The notes below the pieces were generated by a model. The model searched no databases. It was not told the origin of the DNA and saw only the letters and a list, made by a program, of their open reading frames with translations. Positions 58,200 to 64,000 of a stretch of DNA of 64,000 bases are shown here, piece by piece. The stretch is taken from the NCBI GenBank assembly GCA_029747015.1, contig JAKOGI010000084.1, positions 1,081,001 to 1,145,000 of the forward strand. Reading direction: 5' to 3'. Within the stretch, counting starts at the first letter, position 1; each line of letters begins with the position of its first letter. The translations under genes were made by a program, and so were the position numbers. The stretch is from Carnegiea gigantea. Taxonomy: Eukaryota > Streptophyta > Magnoliopsida > Caryophyllales > Cactaceae.

Positions 58200-59712
58200 A
58201 TCTCTAAGAGGTATGAAATCCTCAACGGGTAGAGAATCACTCCTATCATCCTAAACAAGCAGACTAACCGCAGGTTCATGAATAGGAAAGCGAGGACGAA
58301 CCTCATTTTCAGCGGGATTGTGAGGACGAACCTCAGTATCAGGTTGATTCTCTTGATTAACCAACAACTGTTCATCTTGCCTACTATCCTCGATGGTGCG
58401 GTGAGTACTAAAATCCTCCCCCTCACCGAGAGATAGTTGGTCATCGACCGGTAACTCATACAACGCTAGATCACTCTTGATTTCACCAACGCTTGGGAAC
58501 TCATCCTCAAGAAACTCCACATTACATAAATCGACCTCTGTCATGCCACCATTAGGGTGCTCACCATGCATAACGTATCCCTTACAATGTTTGGGATATC
58601 GTATGAACACCATTTTGGTGACCCTAGGACCTAGTTTCCGATATCTGTGTGTTGGGTGGTGTACATAACCAGCTGAACCCCAGGGGCGTAGATGGTCCAA
58701 GGAGGGCTTTTTGCCATGCCATAACTCATATGGAGTAGTGGGTACACTCTTACTTAGCACACGGTTAAGGATGTAAGCTGTCGTAAGCAGGGTATCCCCC
58801 TAAAAACTAATTGGCAGATTGGCGTGTGCCATCATTGACCTGATCATGTCAAGCAATGTTCGATTCCTACGCTCTGCCATACCATTTTATTGTGGAGTGC
58901 CAGGAATCGTGAGTTGTCTGCGCATACCCTTTTCCTCACAAAATTCTTTGAACATATGTGAGAGGTATTCACGACCACGATCAGTTCGAAGAGTCTTAAC
59001 TCTCTGATCTAACTGGGTCTCAACCTCAGCTACAAAGTGTTTGAACACATCAAGTGCTTCATAGCGATGTGATAATAGGTACACATACCCATATCTTGAA
59101 TAATCATCTATGAAAGTGAGGAAATAGAAAGCCCCAACGTGCTTTCACATTCATGGGTCCACAAATGTCATAGTGAATCAGCTCTAGAGGGCTTGACGTC
59201 CTTGAAGCCTTACCAAAAGGCTTCGCGGTTGCCTTGCCAGCTGAACATGACTCACATCTAGGTGACTTAACCGTAGTAAGTTGGTCTAAAAAATCTTCTT
59301 TAGCTAGCCGACTCATCCTGTCTTGACCAATATGGCCAAGCCTAGCATGCCAATTAATTGATTCTAAATCGGAATCAAAATGAGAGACAAAGATTGGATG
59401 AGAATTATTATAAGATTTATCTAAATCAAGTATAAGAAAATCGTTCCTTAGTATAGCGTGGCCAAACACATTGCCACCATATAAAATGTTCAAACCATCA
59501 TGACAAGAAGAAAAATCAAAACCGGATTTCATTAAAGAAACTAAGGACAAAAGACAAGTCTGCACTCCAGGTGCATAGAGAGCATCAAATAGGAGCAACT
59601 TATTTCCTCCTTTCAATGTGAGCCGGTACGTTCCAACACCTAAAACGTCTTCTTCACTGCCGTTTCCCAGCACGACAGATTGTGAACCCGCCTGATAGCA
59701 GTGAAAGTCCAC
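58200..59712 (-). pseudogene. Copia integrase
   Basis: GAG-pre-integrase HARLGHIGQDRMSRLA and zinc residues CESC (59260-59330) precede LELIHYDICGPMNVKAR with the first catalytic aspartate. After a frameshift near 59110 the core continues: VFKHFVAEVETQLDQRVKTL, RTDRGREYLSHMFKEF (second aspartate) and MRRQLTIPGTPQ, then a stop and the MAERRNRT glutamate region (about 58830-58890). The C-terminal part is TPYELWHGKKPSLDHLRPWG, GYVHHPTHRYRKLGPR and HPNGGMTEVDL (58251-58760). Confidence 0.9.
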
Positions 59713-60054
59713 GAAGCCAGCTCTGTCCCGAACTATATGTTTGCTTGCTCCTATATCTACAATCTAATTAGGAAAGGATTTAGCAACTAATGCATGGGAA
59801 CATACATATAATTCAGGAGAGTAAGTGGAGAAAGGTACCTTCTTCGGCTCAGGACAATCCCAAGCGTAGTGACCTTTTTTGCCACAGTTATAGCACTTCA
59901 CAGGCGCTATTTTGGTCTCTCCGTTGCCTTTGGCCTTTGGTTTCTTCGCCAATCCCGCCTTTGGCCTACCCTTTCTGAGGGGGGTGTGAACCTCTCTTGA
60001 ACTGCCGACCTCCAGTGTTCTTGTTGCCTTTAGGCCGATTGCCCTTGGCGACAA
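59713..60054 (-). pseudogene. Copia zinc knuckle and protease start
   Basis: KCYNCGKKGHYAWDC is a perfect CX2CX4HX4C zinc knuckle (about 59870). Downstream, HALVAKSFPN is followed by a stop and IVDIGASKHIV. The catalytic DTG/DSG of the Copia protease is here DIG, so the active site is altered as well as preceded by a stop. The rest of the protease is in the frame starting FVDFHCYQAGSQSVVLGNGS at 59700. Confidence 0.88.
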
Positions 60055-60796
60055 GAGTCATGTTGGGAGTCCCGAACATTTTCAGACGCTCCTCCTCCAT
60101 TTCGAGGTGGCTTTGTATCTGATCAAAGGTTTTCAAATGGTCAGAATGAGTCAAGACCGTCTTGACCTGTTCCCAATGTGGAGGTTCATCAGGGAGAGCC
60201 TGAATCACATTCAGGACTTGCTCCCCCTCAGAAATATCTTTACCAGCAGCTTTGAGATCACGAATTATGCTACTCATAATTCGTAAATTCTCAACTACTA
60301 TACGACTAGAATTCATTTTGTACTGCATCCATTTTAATTGCAAGGTATGTAATCTTGTTTTGGATGTTTGTCCAAAACGGATTTTGAGTTAATCCCACAT
60401 GTCCTAAGCCGTGGGATAAACCTCAAATTCACCAATCAGATCGTCATATATGCAATACAACATTGTAAAGCGTGCTCTACGATCTTTCTTGGCCCAATCT
60501 TGGTAGGCCTGTAAGCTTTCTTGATGCTGCACAGTAATAGTATCAATAGGCTTACCATCTGTATCCTTGTCAGATGGTGGAAACTTGGCTACCGTCAAGT
60601 GTTCCAACAAGTTTTTTCCTTCCAGAAGATACTGAATCTTTCGTTTTCACATGTCATAGTTAGAACCATCTAACTTTTGACTAGTGGACAGTTCAGTGAT
60701 TATTGCGTTGTTAGCTGCCACATCTACAAGTGTTAAAAGATGGACATTAGGCGCATTACTCTAAGCAATTAAATTATTAAAAATTTCATCATTCAT
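59966..60796 (-). pseudogene. Copia gag
   Basis: The probable start is MNDEIFNNLIA at 60796, followed by a stop and TLVDVAANNAIITELSTSQK, LDGSNYDM (TGG changed to TGA) and LLEGKNLLEHLTVAKFPPSD. The capsid part includes WAKKDRRARFTMLYCIYDDL, LQLKWMQYKMNSS, VLNVIQALPDEPPHWEQVKT and IQSHLEMEEERLKMFG, then a basic linker. This is an ordinary Copia gag with at least four stops or shifts. Confidence 0.85.
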
Positions 60797-62429
60797 GTCA
60801 TATGATCGAAAATTTCGCTAAGCTCATAATCATCTCATATAATCATGAATTAGAAATTTAAATAATTTAATTACTAATTTTCCATAAGAGCTCAATCATA
60901 TGGACCTTATAAAACCGTTAAACAAATTAACGTTTATTTAAATATCACACAGATATTTTATTGCATTGTATGTAAAACTAATTTACATAACTATTATTAA
61001 TCTAAACATATATATGAAACAAATTCATATATCACTATTCACTAACTCATATGTTATTTGAAATATAAAACGAATTTATATTTCAATTAGGCATGTGATA
61101 AACATATTAACATTCTAATATCATGTTTATCCATTCTAAAAAAGAAAGGAATGTTATCAAATCCAAATAATAAGAATGCAACCCAAATAATATAACATTT
61201 CTCAAAAGAACTAGGGTTCTTTTTTTTTTGTTTGAGTGATAAGTCGAGCTTTCTTAAATTAAAGCACTGATACTGATTCCTTGCCATAAAACAAAGTCAC
61301 GGGCCTTATTTACTCCATAATTCGCTCTCTCTCTCTGCCTCTCCCACAACCCTCATCCTTCGGCTCTCTCTATCTCTTCAACCCTTCGAGGGTTTTCGAC
61401 CTCGGCACTCAGCTGAGGCCTGCACCGTCTGCTCTTAAATGTCAGCCCAGAAATCTAGCCACTCGTTGAGGTCGAGCACCATGACTTACTCACCGTGAAC
61501 TACACCAACCCAGATGATGGTACACCCCCCTAGCCGCCTCCTTGAACTCAATCCCTGGTTCTACCACCAACCAAATCGGTCCAAAAACTGCACCAACGTG
61601 TAGATCAGTCGCCGAGCTTTTGACTTGTGCCACCCACTTGCTGAACGCGCCACCACCGTGACGGCGCGTGACATACACGCGCAGCCGTGATGGGCTTGCT
61701 TGACTTGGTTTTGGCTGGGATTTGCATATCGGGGGCCGGTTAAGGGTTTGGGAGGAAGAAAAGAGCCGAAAGGTATTTTCGTTGGTGGCGCGTGACTCAC
61801 ACGCGCCACCCCTCCCCAGCGGTGCTGGTGGGTTCTTGGTAAGTCTCGTTCCACCCTCCTTTTTTTTTTTTTTCCTGTTTGTCTAGGCATGAGAGATGGG
61901 CCGTGAGGTTCTGGGTTTGGGAGGTCGGGAACAAATCCGGGGTCGGGGTCTCGGCAATCAGATTATACTAAAATCATCATGCATCATACTAATATCTGAA
62001 AGCATGATGTTTGGCATTAAATCCATGATTGTATGAGTATGAATTTGGACATGAATACTTGGAACATAAATGTATGTTTGAGGCCTTTGAATTCAAGCAA
62101 ATTTATACAGAATAGCATGAGTATTAGAACATAATTGCCACGGCTTCATACAGAAATGTCTCATGAATTCACACAGATTCGTTTTTTTTTTTTTGATATG
62201 AATAATTGCCGAGGCATGTTACTTTTTCAGATTATCATTTTAGGCATGCTTGCACATTCACAGAGCATCATTATAATCTGGATTTAATTGGCATAAAAAA
62301 TAAACAGATTGGCATGAATATCAGATTAGCAATTTAGGCAATATGCATAAACACACAGTTTTGCATAAATCCAAGTCATTCATGTTTAATCAGAATGTAT
62401 CCATTCGGGGCTAGCATCATGCAAGCTAG
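60797..62429 (-). other. Copia leader between primer-binding site and gag
   Basis: About 1.6 kb, long for a Copia leader. The part at 61320-61960 is GC-rich with GGCGCGTGACTCACACGCGC and GGCGCGTGACATACACGCGC, two similar segments 120-150 bases apart. 61965-62400 is AT-rich and has repeated GGCATGAATA / GGCATAA motifs. No conserved protein is seen; a leader regulatory function is possible but unsupported. Confidence 0.5.
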
Positions 62430-62441
62430 GCTCTGATACCA
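62430..62441 (-). other. Copia primer-binding site
   Basis: TGGTATCAGAGC on the minus strand, one base inside the 5' LTR. It is the classic initiator tRNA-Met site. Confidence 0.95.
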
Positions 62442-62442
62442 C

Positions 62443-62804
62443 TGTTGGAAAATTAGGATTACCTGGTAATGCGGAAGTTCGATCCCTGGATCTTACACTT
62501 GCGTGATTGCTACCCACGAATTGGTGGCTACTAGAGTCACCAATGAGTCACACTCCAAACCCGGAACCTTAGAGGTGGTTAGGCTGAGAGGGAATTAGAG
62601 AGAATTAGAGAGATTTGTTTACTGTGTTGATTTCTGCTTTCTGTGTCTACATCTAGACACACACACCCCCATTTTATAGTAGAGAAACCTGAAACTAATT
62701 TAGGCCTTTAATAGGCAGATTAATACCCAATTAATCCCCTTGTAACCGACAAATAAATGGGGTATTTATGGTCATTAAACCTGTGTGACCGTTACCGGTC
62801 AACA
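62443..62804 (-). repeat. Copia right LTR (its 5' LTR)
   Basis: 362 bases, TGTTGG...GTCAACA, so the TG...CA ends are intact. The minus-strand TATA box CTATAAAA at 62672-62679 would drive the element's transcript. It aligns throughout with 55152-55514. Confidence 0.94.
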
Positions 62805-63031
62805 AGTTGCCTATCGCCCGAGTTGTAGTTAGGTAGATACGGGGATAATAATGTAGGGGAAACATGGGGGTAAGGTAGGGGCATTTTGGGTTGCAACATT
62901 CCGACCACTTGGCATACTCAAGTAATATGGGATAAGGATTGTTTGGTGGTGGCCGAAGGACATGGGGCATAAGGCATATGAGGATTAATAGGCACATTTG
63001 GTTTTCTACGACCCACAATTTTGTGGTTCAT
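62805..63031 (-). pseudogene. Harbinger ORF1, N-terminal part
   Basis: From ATG at 63031 the minus frame reads MNHKIVGRRKPNVPINPHMP, YAPCPSATTKQSLSHIT, a stop or shift, then proline-rich sequence including PKCPYLTPMFPLHYYPRIYL. Harbinger ORF1 proteins commonly begin with a Pro/Asn/Gln-rich stretch before the Myb-like domain. The gene is split from the part at 54170-55151 by the Copia element. Confidence 0.6.
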
Positions 63032-64000
63032 CGTTAACCATCGTCTCCCTTGAGTAAACTCACTAATGAAGGGTTATTGGGATCAATATGCCCACAAATG
63101 ACACTATATACATGGAAATTTTCTTTTGTTATAACTTACAATATTTTCTAATGTTTATTAACATAATTTAATCGCATATTTTGCATATGAATGTAATCGC
63201 ATAATTTACATAATTTCCTAATGAATCATTCATGTAATCTCGTAACGTACCAAATTATATCCTAACGTAGTAAAGTATATAAGAATTATCATAGTATTCT
63301 AATCATATTAACTCATACATATCTTCTAAGTTCTAACCATAAATTAAACTTAATAAAAATTTGCTAAGAACATATTAAAAGAACGTCATATTATTTTTAA
63401 TTATATTAACTCGTGCATTTAACCTTAATCTCCTAAGAACATCTTTTAAAAGTTTACAATTGCATATTATATTAATACAAGCATAATAAAAGTTAACCTT
63501 AATATAAGCATAGCGTAGCATTAGCTCAACATTTAGTGCAGCATAACAACACGTGACCATAAATTATTTAAGCACGGCATTATTTTACAATAAGTTTCAT
63601 AACATGTGACTAAAAAAATATTTAAGCATGACATATAATACTAACACATAATAATTTAACAATAATTTTAAAAATTCGTAACTTAAAGATTCACGTATAA
63701 GTTAGCATGGTAACTAAAAAATTTAGTTACACATATATGATTGCTGAACTTAATTAAATTTAACATCAAACTAATTTAAGAATACCATATTATAACTTGA
63801 CATTCAAATATTATTTTAAACATTTTATTTGATCATTTTCTAAGCATGCTTAAGCATGACATTATTTATTAACGAATAAAAATAACATTAGCATTAACAT
63901 TTTAACTTACAATTATACGAATAACTCCAGTGGGTTGTATTCAATAATAGAGGTTGAAGTAGAAGTTAGTGGTTTGTAGTGATCAAAATATTATGGACCA
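63032..64000. other. AT-rich sequence upstream of Harbinger ORF1
   Basis: No gene recognised. Repeated short motifs such as AATCGCATA, AATTTAACAATAAT and AAGCATGACATAAT occur. The far terminus of the Harbinger element may lie here or beyond the window; I found no terminal repeat. Confidence 0.4.

Larger units (their letters stand above)
55152..62804 (-). mobile_element. Ty1/Copia LTR retrotransposon, 7.65 kb
   Basis: LTRs at 55152-55514 and 62443-62804 enclose gag, protease, integrase, reverse transcriptase and RNase H in Copia order on the minus strand. AGTTG lies at 55147-55151 and 62805-62809 (5 bp target duplication). The primer-binding site TGGTATCAGAGC matches the initiator tRNA-Met type site common in plant Copia elements. 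By hand I count about 26 mismatches in about 362 aligned LTR bases, mostly transitions. Frameshifts and stops make it inactive. I do not assign a lineage. Confidence 0.96.

Noticed and set aside
31..63900. tRNA or rRNA genes
   Set aside because: I saw no cloverleaf-forming stretch with A/B boxes and no rRNA-like sequence by reading; a tRNAscan search would settle it.

Overview
This is plant nuclear DNA, almost certainly from a eudicot. It holds CACTA, Tat-lineage Gypsy, Copia, RTE-type and L1-type LINE, PIF/Harbinger and hAT elements and several MITEs. It also holds one ordinary intron-rich host gene. I see no bacterial, organellar or viral gene organisation. Host coding content is about 750 bases in 64 kb. 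Nearly everything else is a nest of transposable elements, most with broken reading frames.

Layout. 1-2570: AT-rich sequence with a CACTA-like subterminal repeat cluster and a MITE-like inverted repeat around a microsatellite. 2574-28830: a 26.3 kb CACTA element (CACTA-1) with 17 bp terminal repeats and a 3 bp ATT target duplication. Its Tnp2 gene is split at 8064/22638 by a 14.6 kb Tat-lineage Gypsy element (8065-22637, pol on the minus strand). On its opposite strand the Gypsy element carries a spliced accessory gene (12.7-15.6 kb), a cluster of four related small genes (8.7-11.2 kb) and two tandem-repeat arrays. 29250-38900: a second, older CACTA (CACTA-2, minus strand). Its Tnp2 gene was split by an RTE-type LINE (30938-37447, 18 bp target duplication), and that LINE was later invaded by an internally deleted CACTA (CACTA-3, about 34926-37011). 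41803-50014: the one clear host gene, a seven-exon methyltransferase on the minus strand. Its introns have collected two hAT-like MITEs, a Tourist-like MITE and other inserts, and one intron has a GC donor. 50240-51240: an L1-type LINE fragment. 51740-63031: a PIF/Harbinger element (minus). Its transposase gene is split by a hAT element (52420-53279) and its Myb-like ORF1 by a Copia element (55152-62804). 63032-64000: AT-rich sequence with nothing recognised.

The insertions can be ordered by nesting: CACTA-2, then the LINE, then CACTA-3; CACTA-1, then the Gypsy element; Harbinger, then hAT and Copia. In several cases removing the insert and one copy of its target duplication puts the interrupted gene back together on paper, which supports the boundaries.

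The most unusual part is the antisense region of the Tat element. There several promoter-like, gene-like and poly(A)-like units lie opposite pol, next to arrays whose units each contain two hairpins.
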